A DNA stretch of 21,738 nt from Blastocatellia bacterium (lineage in GTDB: Bacteria > Acidobacteriota > Blastocatellia > Chloracidobacteriales > JADJPF01). Location: the NCBI GenBank assembly GCA_023265235.1, contig JAHFUF010000011.1:1-21738 (forward strand). The letters are read 5' to 3'. The translations under genes were made by a program, and so were the position numbers. A model generated the notes under the pieces. That model saw nothing but the letters and a program-made list of their open reading frames with translations, searched no databases and was not told where the DNA came from. Shown here in pieces: positions 6,493 to 12,985 of this stretch (its first letter is position 1; every line of letters starts with the position of its first letter).

Positions 6493-7818
6493 ATGAGTAT
6501 TATTTTAGTTGGCCTAAATCATAAAACCGCCCCTGTTGAAGTGCGTGAGCGGTTAGCATTTAGTGAAACTATGTTAACCCCTGCCTTACGTACATTAGTT
6601 GAGTCAGGAGGGGTTTCTGAAGCTATGATAGTTTCTACATGTAATAGAGTAGAAATTGTTGCTGCTTCGCCTTCGGATTCTGCTCCAAGTCTCCAACGAG
6701 TTTGCCACTTTTTACACGAGTTTCATCGTTTACCAGGATTACTTTACAAAGAACATCTTTATACACATGCTGATAAATTAGCTGTTCGACATCTATTTCG
6801 TGTTGCTGCCAGCCTAGATTCAATGGTGTTAGGCGAATCTCAGGTTTTAGGTCAAGTAAAAACAGCTTATTCTAAAGCTCAAGAAGCAGGTACACTAGGA
6901 AAAGTGCTTAACCAACTTCTTACCCGAACTTTTAATGTAGCCAAAAGAATAAGGACGGAAACTGAAATAGGTGGAGCAGCTACTTCGGTTAGTTCAGTCG
7001 CAATAGAACTTACTAAAAAGATCTTTGATCGCTTAGATAATAAACGAGTGTTGCTAGTTGGTGCTGGTGAGATGACAGAACTTGCTGCTCGTTACTTGGT
7101 TAATGAAGGAGTAACACAGTTTTTAATTTGTAACCGAACCCCTGAACGCGCTACAGAATTATGTGAGAAGTTCGGCGGTGAAGTAATAGAGTTTTCTCGA
7201 TTAAAGTTTGAACTACCTCGCGCTGATATAGTAGTTTGTTCTACAGGAGCTTCTGATTACATTATTACTGCGACTGATTGTAAGCGTGCATTAGAAATTC
7301 GTCGCTATCGTCCAATTTTCTTTATTGATATTTCTGTTCCACGTAATGTTGATCCAGCAATTGGCAAGCTGGATAATATTTTCCTCTTTGATATTGATGA
7401 CCTAGAAGGAGTTGTTGGCGAAAACCTCAAACAACGACAAAAAGAGGCTGATAAAGCTGAAAGTATTGTAGAAACAGAAGTAGAAGCTTTTTTTGAAAGA
7501 CTAGATATACTAGAAATAGGCCCTACTATAGCAGCATTAAAAGAACATTTGACAGAGATTGCATTGTCTGAATTTGAACGTACAAGACATAAACTTGGCT
7601 CACTTACTCCAGAACAAGAAGAAGCCATAAAACAACATTTGCTTAGTTCATTAGTAAACAAATTTATGCATCCTCTGATTACTACTTTGCGAGAAGGTAC
7701 ACGCAGCAGTAATGGAGGTTGTAATATTGTTGAACTCTACCATCAAGCTTATGATCTTAAAGAGCGTTTATCAGAGCTTGAAGATCGTAGATCAGGCACA
7801 AAAGATCGTCGTCACTAA
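6493..7818 (+). CDS. hemA: Glutamyl-tRNA reductase
   Basis: A 441-residue enzyme reducing glutamyl-tRNA(Glu) with NADPH to glutamate-1-semialdehyde, the first committed step of C5-pathway tetrapyrrole synthesis in the cytoplasm. Family signatures: GLNHKTAPVEVRERLAF (7-23), STCNRVEI with the catalytic Cys50, conserved His100 (VRHLFRVAASLDSMVLGE), ESQVLGQVKTAY, then an NADPH-binding LLVGAGEMTELAARYL (187-202) and ICNRT. The C-terminal helical dimerisation domain is complete and ends with a charged tail (DRRSGTKDRRH). It follows the CcsA/HemX-like gene after 6 nt. hemC or hemB is not downstream as in many genomes; kptA follows instead, after 45 nt. Confidence 0.97.
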   Translation: MSIILVGLNHKTAPVEVRERLAFSETMLTPALRTLVESGGVSEAMIVSTCNRVEIVAASPSDSAPSLQRVCHFLHEFHRLPGLLYKEHLYTHADKLAVRHLFRVAASLDSMVLGESQVLGQVKTAYSKAQEAGTLGKVLNQLLTRTFNVAKRIRTETEIGGAATSVSSVAIELTKKIFDRLDNKRVLLVGAGEMTELAARYLVNEGVTQFLICNRTPERATELCEKFGGEVIEFSRLKFELPRADIVVCSTGASDYIITATDCKRALEIRRYRPIFFIDISVPRNVDPAIGKLDNIFLFDIDDLEGVVGENLKQRQKEADKAESIVETEVEAFFERLDILEIGPTIAALKEHLTEIALSEFERTRHKLGSLTPEQEEAIKQHLLSSLVNKFMHPLITTLREGTRSSNGGCNIVELYHQAYDLKERLSELEDRRSGTKDRRH

Positions 7819-7863
7819 ACCTTTTAATAAATAACACAAATAATTTTTAGACTTGGTATAGTT

Positions 7864-8409
7864 ATGGATGAAAAACAATTAGTTCGTATTAGTAAATTTT
7901 TAAGCAAATATCTTCGTCATGAACCTGAGAGCCTAGGTTTAACTCTTGCCATTGGTGGTTGGGTAAAAGTGGACGACTTACTGGCTGCTTGTAGGAAGAA
8001 AAATTTTCCTATCACTAAAGAACAACTAAAAGAAGTAGTAGAAAAAAATAGTAAAAAACGTTTTTCATTTGATACAACTGGTGCAGAAATACGTGCTAAT
8101 CAAGGTCATAGCATAGATGTGGATTTAGAGCTAGAGCCAAAACCCCCACCAGTAGTGCTCTATCATGGAACAGCACAAAAAAATCTAGAATCTATTATGA
8201 CTATTGGACTTCAAAAAATGGCACGCCATCATGTACATTTATCAAAAGATATCACTACAGCTACTAATGTTGGTGCTCGTCATGGTAAACCAATAGTTCT
8301 TGCCGTAGACGCAGAAGCGATGCATAAAGCAGGGTTTACTTTTTATTGCTCAGATAATGGTGTTTGGTTAGCTGATGATGTTCCTGCACAATACTTAAAG
8401 AAAATCTAA
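7864..8409 (+). CDS. kptA: RNA 2'-phosphotransferase (Tpt1/KptA family)
   Basis: A 181-residue protein. The family transfers an internal RNA 2'-phosphate to NAD+, releasing ADP-ribose 1'',2''-cyclic phosphate. In eukaryotes this finishes tRNA splicing; the bacterial substrate is uncertain. The N-terminal winged-helix part has SKYLRHEP (Arg18, His19) and GGWVKVDDLL. The next block is EIRANQGHS (Arg77). The ADP-ribosyltransferase-like half has LYHGTAQKNLESI, MARHHVHLS (Arg121) and GVWLADDVP. The Arg-His-Arg-Arg set of the family is therefore present. It is full length and lies downstream of hemA without an obvious RNA-repair partner. The last codons are copied in a 42-bp direct repeat after the gene. 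Confidence 0.93.
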   Translation: MDEKQLVRISKFLSKYLRHEPESLGLTLAIGGWVKVDDLLAACRKKNFPITKEQLKEVVEKNSKKRFSFDTTGAEIRANQGHSIDVDLELEPKPPPVVLYHGTAQKNLESIMTIGLQKMARHHVHLSKDITTATNVGARHGKPIVLAVDAEAMHKAGFTFYCSDNGVWLADDVPAQYLKKI

Positions 8410-8480
8410 AGAGGGCAGACACATAGGTCTGCCCCCTAAAAGAAAATCTAAAGAAGGCAAATACATAGGTCTACCCCTAC
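8399..8480 (+). repeat. Tandem direct repeat (42-bp period) with REP-like palindrome at the kptA 3' end
   Basis: Copy 1 (8399-8438) and copy 2 (8441-8480) both begin AGAAAATCTAAAGA and share ACATAGGTCT and the C-rich end, with a few differences. Copy 1 includes the last codons and stop of kptA. It contains a perfect hairpin, GGGCAGAC (8413-8420), loop ACATAG, GTCTGCCC (8427-8434); in copy 2 the left arm has decayed. The hairpin core recurs at 10117-10138. Little T-rich sequence follows, so it is a poor terminator. Confidence 0.75.
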
Positions 8481-8493
8481 ATTACTTTAACCA

Positions 8494-9045
8494 ATGGAAA
8501 AAAAAATACTTGATCTTGGTTGTGGACGTAATAAAGTCCCTGAAGCAATTGGACTAGATCTCTTTCCCGTTCCTGGCGTTGATGTTGTTCATGACTTAGA
8601 AGTTTTTCCTTATCCTTTTGAAAGTAACAGCTTTGATGAAATTTATGCTCGCCATATAATTGAACATGTAGCGTCAGTTAGTCGCTTTATGGATGAACTC
8701 CACCGAATCTCTAAACCTGGAGCAAGGATTTATATCAACACTCCTCATTATTCTTACTCTAATTCTTGGCGTGATCCTACTCATCGATGGCATTTTAGTG
8801 CTTATAGCTTTGAGTATTTTACTGTAGGCCATGCAGCAGACTACTATGCTAGCGTGGCTAAATTTAATATAGTTTCTGTTAGGGTAACTATGTTAAACCT
8901 ATGGAGTTTATTAGGTATAGAATATCTAGTTAATGCTGTTAATATTCATCCTCGTTGGAGGGTTTTTCGTAAGTTTTGGGAAGAATACTTGGCTTTTATA
9001 ATGAGAGGCCGAGAAATCCAAGCTATTTTGGAGACAGTTAAATGA
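8494..9045 (+). CDS. Class I SAM-dependent methyltransferase
   Basis: A 183-residue soluble protein of the Methyltransf_11 type. The SAM-binding motif I is KKILDLGCGRNK (residues 3-14), followed by acidic GLDLFPVPGVDVVHDLE, then FDEIYARHIIEHV (motif II region) and the post-motif LHRISKPGARIYINTPHY. The substrate cannot be read from sequence. The next gene, a family-2 glycosyltransferase, overlaps it by four bases (ATGA), and an RmlD-like gene follows. The context suggests modification of a sugar or surface glycolipid/polysaccharide. No clear Shine-Dalgarno precedes the ATG; it starts just after the kptA direct repeat. Confidence 0.85.
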   Translation: MEKKILDLGCGRNKVPEAIGLDLFPVPGVDVVHDLEVFPYPFESNSFDEIYARHIIEHVASVSRFMDELHRISKPGARIYINTPHYSYSNSWRDPTHRWHFSAYSFEYFTVGHAADYYASVAKFNIVSVRVTMLNLWSLLGIEYLVNAVNIHPRWRVFRKFWEEYLAFIMRGREIQAILETVK

Positions 9046-10115
9046 CTTGTTTTCAAAATGTTAGCATTGTAATCCCTAATTGGAATGGAGAAAGGCTTTT
9101 AATAGAATTTCTTCCCTCAGTCCTACAAGCAGCAACCCATTACCAGGAAAAAAATAACACCCTAGTAGAAATAATAGTAGTAGATGATGGTAGTCAGGAT
9201 AATAGTGTTGGTTGGTTAGAAACTAATCATTTAAAGCAAGTGAAAGTAATAGCTTTAGGGGAAAATAAAGGTTTTGCTAAAGCCGCTAACGCAGGGTTTT
9301 TTGCTGCTAAATATCCAATAATTTTTCTACTTAATAATGATATTCGTGTGGAAGTAGATGCTATTGCTCCTTTAGCTAAACATTTTGATGGAGATCAAAG
9401 TATATTTGGTGTTTGTTCTAAAGCTTATCGATTGGAAAGCGATCTTTTTGATGGAGCAGGAAAATTAGGTAGGTTTCATAAAGGACATTGGCATATATTT
9501 ATGAATTATGATGTATTGCCATCAAAATTACCTAATCAAAACACAAAGTTATATTCATTTGTTGCTAGTGGTGGTTATAGTGCTTTTGACCGAGCAAAGT
9601 TATTGGAATTAGGAGGGTTTTGCGAATTATTAAGCCCTTTTTACTGGGAAGATGCAGAACTATGTTACCGTGCTTGGAAACGAGGTTGGAAAATTTATTA
9701 CGAACCTACAAGCATTGTTCATCATAGAAGTAGTGCCACGATCGCCAAAAAAGTTCCTGCTCGTCAAGTGCAAATTATTGCTGAGCGTAACCGCTTATTG
9801 ATGCATTGGATAAACTTACACAACCCTAGTTGGTTAATAAGTCATGTTTTTTGGGTCGTACTCAAGCTTTTACAAGCATTATTGAAATTAGATATTGCTT
9901 ATTGGCAAACTGTTTACAGAGCACTAAAGCTTTTACCACAAGCTTTAGACTTAAGAAAAAAAGAAAAACCGTTTGTAATATGTTCAGAGAAAGAAATCCT
10001 AGAGATTTTTGCCAAACAAGCAAAACAAAACTGGGTTATGGTAATTAATAACCCTAGTGATTATTATCGTTATGTTGAATTAACACAACAATTAGCACAA
10101 GAGCATAAAATGTAG
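9042..10115 (+). CDS. Family 2 glycosyltransferase
   Basis: A 357-residue GT-A fold enzyme, rhamnosyltransferase-like in length and layout. Motifs: VSIVIPNWNGE at the N-terminus, IIVVDDGSQDNSV (nucleotide-sugar binding Asp pair), GENKGFAKAANAGF, the metal-site segment IIFLLNNDIRVE, and the acceptor-side FYWEDAELCYRAWKRGW. After about residue 240 a region with some hydrophobic stretches (LISHVFWVVLKLLQALL) may lie on the membrane. It transfers a sugar from a nucleotide donor to an unknown acceptor, probably in cell-envelope glycan synthesis. The start codon overlaps the methyltransferase stop (ATGA), so translation is coupled. A REP-like hairpin begins right after its stop. Confidence 0.9.
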   Translation: MTCFQNVSIVIPNWNGERLLIEFLPSVLQAATHYQEKNNTLVEIIVVDDGSQDNSVGWLETNHLKQVKVIALGENKGFAKAANAGFFAAKYPIIFLLNNDIRVEVDAIAPLAKHFDGDQSIFGVCSKAYRLESDLFDGAGKLGRFHKGHWHIFMNYDVLPSKLPNQNTKLYSFVASGGYSAFDRAKLLELGGFCELLSPFYWEDAELCYRAWKRGWKIYYEPTSIVHHRSSATIAKKVPARQVQIIAERNRLLMHWINLHNPSWLISHVFWVVLKLLQALLKLDIAYWQTVYRALKLLPQALDLRKKEKPFVICSEKEILEIFAKQAKQNWVMVINNPSDYYRYVELTQQLAQEHKM

Positions 10116-10140
10116 GGGGCAGACCTGCGTATCTGCCCTC
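10115..10140 (+). repeat. REP-like palindrome after the glycosyltransferase gene
   Basis: GGGCAGA (10117-10123), loop CCTGCGTA, TCTGCCC (10132-10138): a 7-bp perfect stem sharing its core with the hairpin after kptA (8413-8434). A T-rich GGATTTTTGTT follows a few bases later, so it could also act as a weak terminator within this gene group. Two independent copies at gene ends suggest a dispersed palindromic family. Confidence 0.6.
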
Positions 10141-10167
10141 TTGGATTTTTGTTATATAGGAGCAAAT

Positions 10168-11037
10168 ATGAAGGTTTTAGTTACAGGTGCTGGAGGGTTG
10201 CTAGGAAAGGCTGTAACAAAATATTTTCAACAGAGTTTAGAAGTAGTGGCATTTACTCGTCAAGGGCTAAATATTAGTGACTATGTTGCTGTAGAAAAAG
10301 CAGTTAAAGATTTTTCTCCTACAATAATAATTAATTGTGCTGCAATGGCTAGGGTAGATGCTTGCGAAACAGAATGGGCAAGTGCCGAAGCTGCTAACAT
10401 TGATGGCCCAAAGCATTTAGCCACTCAAGCTAAAGCTATTGGCGCATCTTTGATGCATATTAGTACAGACTATGTTTTTGATGGAAAAAAAACTAGCCCT
10501 TACACTATAGAAGATCAACCTAACCCAATTTCTGCTTATGGACGATCTAAACTCCTAGGCGAAGAAGCCGTTATTGACGCGACAGGCCAATATTTTATTG
10601 TCAGAGTTGCAAGGCTTTTTGGTATAGGAGGAAACAATTTTGGCAGCAAGATTTTTGACTATTTGAGTGCTGCTAAAAAATCAGGTAATAAACTTAAAGT
10701 TTGTAATTATCCTGTTAGTCAGGCTACTTATTTACCAGATCTAGTAATTAGATTAGGTGAGATTATTGAAAAAAATCAAAGTGGTATTTATCAAGTAACT
10801 AATAGTGGCGAGATAGTTTCTTGGTATGAATTTACTTGTCTAGCAATTGAAATGATGGGGTTAGAAAAAGATCTACTCACCATCGTTGATTATACTGATT
10901 TGGGGTTACCTGCTTTACGTCCTCATTACAGTGCCTTACGTTGTTTATTATCAGAAAAACTAGGCTTAGCAGCTTTACGAGATTGGCAAGAAGGCGTAAA
11001 GGAAATTTACCAGCATTTTTGTGAGGCAAATAATTAA
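10168..11037 (+). CDS. NAD(P)-dependent sugar nucleotide reductase, RmlD (dTDP-4-dehydrorhamnose reductase) family
   Basis: I set the start at the ATG at 10168 because AGGAG (10158-10162) precedes it by five bases. An upstream in-frame TTG at 10141 has no site and would add nine residues overlapping the palindrome. The product is 289 residues with an N-terminal Rossmann motif GAGGLLGKAV, then ISTDYVFDGKKTSPY, the catalytic YxxxK as YGRSK, and VRVARLFG. RmlD makes dTDP-L-rhamnose from dTDP-4-keto-rhamnose in the last step of the pathway. Rhamnose use by the upstream glycosyltransferase would fit, but rmlABC are not in the window, so substrate assignment is provisional. The stop overlaps the next start (TAATG). 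Confidence 0.85.
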   Translation: MKVLVTGAGGLLGKAVTKYFQQSLEVVAFTRQGLNISDYVAVEKAVKDFSPTIIINCAAMARVDACETEWASAEAANIDGPKHLATQAKAIGASLMHISTDYVFDGKKTSPYTIEDQPNPISAYGRSKLLGEEAVIDATGQYFIVRVARLFGIGGNNFGSKIFDYLSAAKKSGNKLKVCNYPVSQATYLPDLVIRLGEIIEKNQSGIYQVTNSGEIVSWYEFTCLAIEMMGLEKDLLTIVDYTDLGLPALRPHYSALRCLLSEKLGLAALRDWQEGVKEIYQHFCEANN

Positions 11038-11834
11038 TGGAGCTTTTTAGCAAAGTAAGTTTTCCTAAACGCATAGTTTGTTTGACTGAAGAAACTACAG
11101 AAACCCTTTATTTATTAGGGGAAGGGGATAGAGTAGTAGGAATATCTGGTTATACTGTAAGGCCAATTGAAGCAAGACAAAAACCTAAGGTTTGTGCTTA
11201 TATCACAGCTAAATTTGATAAAATTTATGCCTTAAAACCTGATCTAGTGTTGGCTTTTTCTGACCTACAAGCTGATATTGTTAAGGAATTAGTAAAACAA
11301 GGCTTAACCGTAGCAACTTTTAATCAGCGCAGTGTAAATGAAATATTAAGTATGGTTTTGACAGTTGGTTCACTAGTAGGATGTCAAGAAAAAGCAACAA
11401 AGCTAGTAACAGATTTACAATGCCAGCTTGAAGCAATTTCTAAAGAAGCACTACCTTATCGACCACGAGTCTTTTTTGAAGAATGGAAAGACCCGTTAAT
11501 TTCTGGTATTCGCTGGGTAAGTGAATTAATAGAAATTGCTGGGGGTGAAGATATTTTTCCAGAATTGCGCACAGGTCAATCTGGTAGCGAGCGTATTGTT
11601 TCTTCTGATGAGGTGATTAAAAGAAACCCAGACATAATTATTGCTTCTTGGTGTGGCAAGAAAGTAGACAAAAGTTTTATTCGTAGTCGTGTTGGCTGGA
11701 ATGAGGTAAATGCTGTTCGTAACAATCAAATCTATGAAATAAAATCTACTTATATTCTGCAACCAGGCCCAGCTTCTTTAACAGAAGGGATAAAACAATT
11801 ACGGATGATTATTTCACAAGTAGCGAAAAAGTAG
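11037..11834 (+). CDS. BtuF/FecB-like metal-chelate (cobalamin-type) binding protein without signal peptide
   Basis: A 265-residue protein of the class III periplasmic binding fold: RIVCLTEETTETLYLLGEGDRVVGIS (split across the first strand and helix), then ALKPDLVLAFSDLQADIVKEL, a middle helix with TVGSLVGCQ, and the C-terminal lobe with VSSDEVIKRNPDIIIASWCGKK and RNNQIYEI. Members bind cobalamin, haem or iron-siderophore. There is no signal peptide or lipobox: the N-terminus runs straight into the first strand. It may therefore be cytoplasmic, or exported by an unusual route. No permease or ATPase lies beside it. It overlaps the RmlD-like gene by one base (TAATG), so it belongs to the same transcript. 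Confidence 0.75.
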   Translation: MELFSKVSFPKRIVCLTEETTETLYLLGEGDRVVGISGYTVRPIEARQKPKVCAYITAKFDKIYALKPDLVLAFSDLQADIVKELVKQGLTVATFNQRSVNEILSMVLTVGSLVGCQEKATKLVTDLQCQLEAISKEALPYRPRVFFEEWKDPLISGIRWVSELIEIAGGEDIFPELRTGQSGSERIVSSDEVIKRNPDIIIASWCGKKVDKSFIRSRVGWNEVNAVRNNQIYEIKSTYILQPGPASLTEGIKQLRMIISQVAKK

Positions 11835-11864
11835 GTTTATTTATAGTTTTGTCTAGAGGATGGG

Positions 11865-11936
11865 GGCAAGAGACAAAAAACATAAGCTTTAGCTTTAGGA
11901 TTTTAGGCGGCAAGAGACAAAAAAATATAAGCTTTT
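11865..11936 (+). repeat. Two direct repeat copies (44-bp offset) in the convergent spacer
   Basis: GGCAAGAGACAAAAAA followed by ATAAGCTT occurs at 11865-11891 and, with minor changes, at 11909-11936. A 12-bp TAGCTTTAGGAT occurs at 11890-11901 and again at 12157-12168, followed there by a degenerate GCAAGGAAGCAAAAAAGC. The second full copy overlaps the 3' end of the small minus-strand ORF at 11903-12142, so repeat material lies on both sides of that ORF. Confidence 0.6.
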
Positions 11937-12142
11937 CCAAAACATTTATAAGCGAGTTGATGTACTGTTTTTGCGTGTTTTCCTGTAACTATATTAATTA
12001 CTAATTCGATTTTATTACAACATTCTGTTAGGTTAACTAAAGCCTTATTAATAACTTGTAATCCAAGTTTATTAAGCTCTTGTTCAAAAATATAGAAATC
12101 TTTAGCTATATTTTTATAAGGTTTTACGGTAATTTCTAGCAT
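11903..12142 (-). CDS. Small hypothetical protein, 79 residues
   Basis: The start is the ATG at 12142-12140, chosen because AGGAGGA (plus-strand 12151-12157) lies eight bases upstream; a longer in-frame ORF to 12172 lacks such a site. The product (MLEITVKPYKNIAKDFYIFE..., 79 residues) is mostly charged or amphipathic and probably helical, with a Cys pair (TECCNKIE) and a Tyr/Phe-rich end. No signal peptide or membrane segment. I do not recognise the family. Its last codons (KAYIFLSLAA) come from the GGCAAGAGACAAAA direct repeat, so the C-terminus may be a recent acquisition. It lies 99 bp downstream of the sigma-factor gene on the same strand and is convergent with the BtuF-like gene. The excellent Shine-Dalgarno is the main evidence that it is real. 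Confidence 0.5.
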   Translation of the reverse strand: MLEITVKPYKNIAKDFYIFEQELNKLGLQVINKALVNLTECCNKIELVINIVTGKHAKTVHQLAYKCFGKAYIFLSLAA

Positions 12143-12241
12143 TGGTTTTGTCCTCCTAGCTTTAGGATGCAAGGAAGCAAAAAAGCGATAGCCTAAAAAA
12201 AAATAATAAAAAATTAATGGGTTAGTTAGTAATCTATAGGC

Positions 12242-12814
12242 TCAAGGCTCTATATCACTGGCCTTTATCTGGCCATGTAACCAGGCTTTTGCCACTCTTA
12301 ATTCACGGTTGACAGTAGCAAGAGAGAGATGCATAACCTCAGCGATCTCCTCGTTAGATAATCCAGCAAAAAAACGTAGCTCTATTATTTGACTCTTTCG
12401 TTCATCCATTACCGCTAAATTCTTAAGAGCATCATCTAGGGCAATAATGTCCCAGTCTTGTTCTTGAGCAACTTCTATAGCTTCATTTAGGCTTAGTTTA
12501 AACTGTCCACCACCGCGTTTTTCTGTGTTACGGGCTACAGCATAATTTACTAGCATTTGGCGCATCATTTGTGCTGCTACAGCAAAAAAATGAGTGCGAT
12601 TTTGCAAGTCTAGGTTTTCACTTTCTGCTAGTCGCAAATAAGCTTCATTAACTAAAGCAGTAGACTGGAGCGTATGGTTACTAGGTTGATTTCTCATGTA
12701 ATTGTTAGCAATACGATGGAGTTCGTTATAAACTATTGGCATAAGTTTATCTAGTGCGGTTTTGTCACCTTCTCGCCAATTTATCAATAGTTGCGTTACA
12801 TTTGAAGAACTCAT
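12242..12814 (-). CDS. ECF-subfamily RNA polymerase sigma factor (Acidobacteria/Planctomycetes type)
   Basis: A 190-residue sigma-70-family factor with regions 2 and 4 only. The N-terminal part has LLINWREGDKTALDKLMP and the region-2 segment LQSTALVNEAYLRL, then THFFAVAAQMMRQMLVNYA and KRGGG, all typical of the ECF group common in Acidobacteria and Planctomycetes. The C-terminal region-4 helix-turn-helix reads IELRFFAGLSNEEIAEVMHLSLATVNRELRVA (two halves around GLSNEEIA and SLATVNREL). AGGAG six bases before the ATG fixes the start. No anti-sigma gene is adjacent. It is divergent from the propeller-kinase gene, separated by about 170 bp, and such factors often sit beside Ser/Thr kinases. Its target promoters cannot be read here. 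Confidence 0.9.
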   Translation of the reverse strand: MSSSNVTQLLINWREGDKTALDKLMPIVYNELHRIANNYMRNQPSNHTLQSTALVNEAYLRLAESENLDLQNRTHFFAVAAQMMRQMLVNYAVARNTEKRGGGQFKLSLNEAIEVAQEQDWDIIALDDALKNLAVMDERKSQIIELRFFAGLSNEEIAEVMHLSLATVNRELRVAKAWLHGQIKASDIEP

Positions 12815-12889
12815 ACTGTACTCCTATACTACCCAATATTTTATTAAGCTAATAACTTTGAGGTATTTTAGTCAACCAATTTTCACCTC

Positions 12890-12918
12890 TTGACTACGCC
12901 CAGAAAAATCCTTAGATT
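12890..12918 (+). promoter_or_regulatory. Candidate promoter for the propeller-kinase gene
   Basis: TTGACT (12890-12895), a 17-nt spacer and TAGATT (12913-12918) match a sigma-70 promoter well at -35 and moderately at -10. It lies in the divergent spacer between the ECF gene and the kinase gene and gives a leader of about 60 nt before the ATG at 12986. Confidence 0.45.
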
Positions 12919-12985
12919 ATCTTTCATATAAAGCCTTTTTACAAATAACTAGATTAATTGAAGTAAATGTAAGTTGGATTCTTAT

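Noticed and set aside
7305..7661. 118-residue minus-strand ORF inside hemA
   Set aside because: Antisense shadow in a strongly conserved hemA region; Ser-rich composition typical of reverse-strand artefacts.
9830..10048. 72-residue plus-strand ORF inside the glycosyltransferase gene
   Set aside because: Out-of-frame shadow with no ribosome site or recognisable domain.
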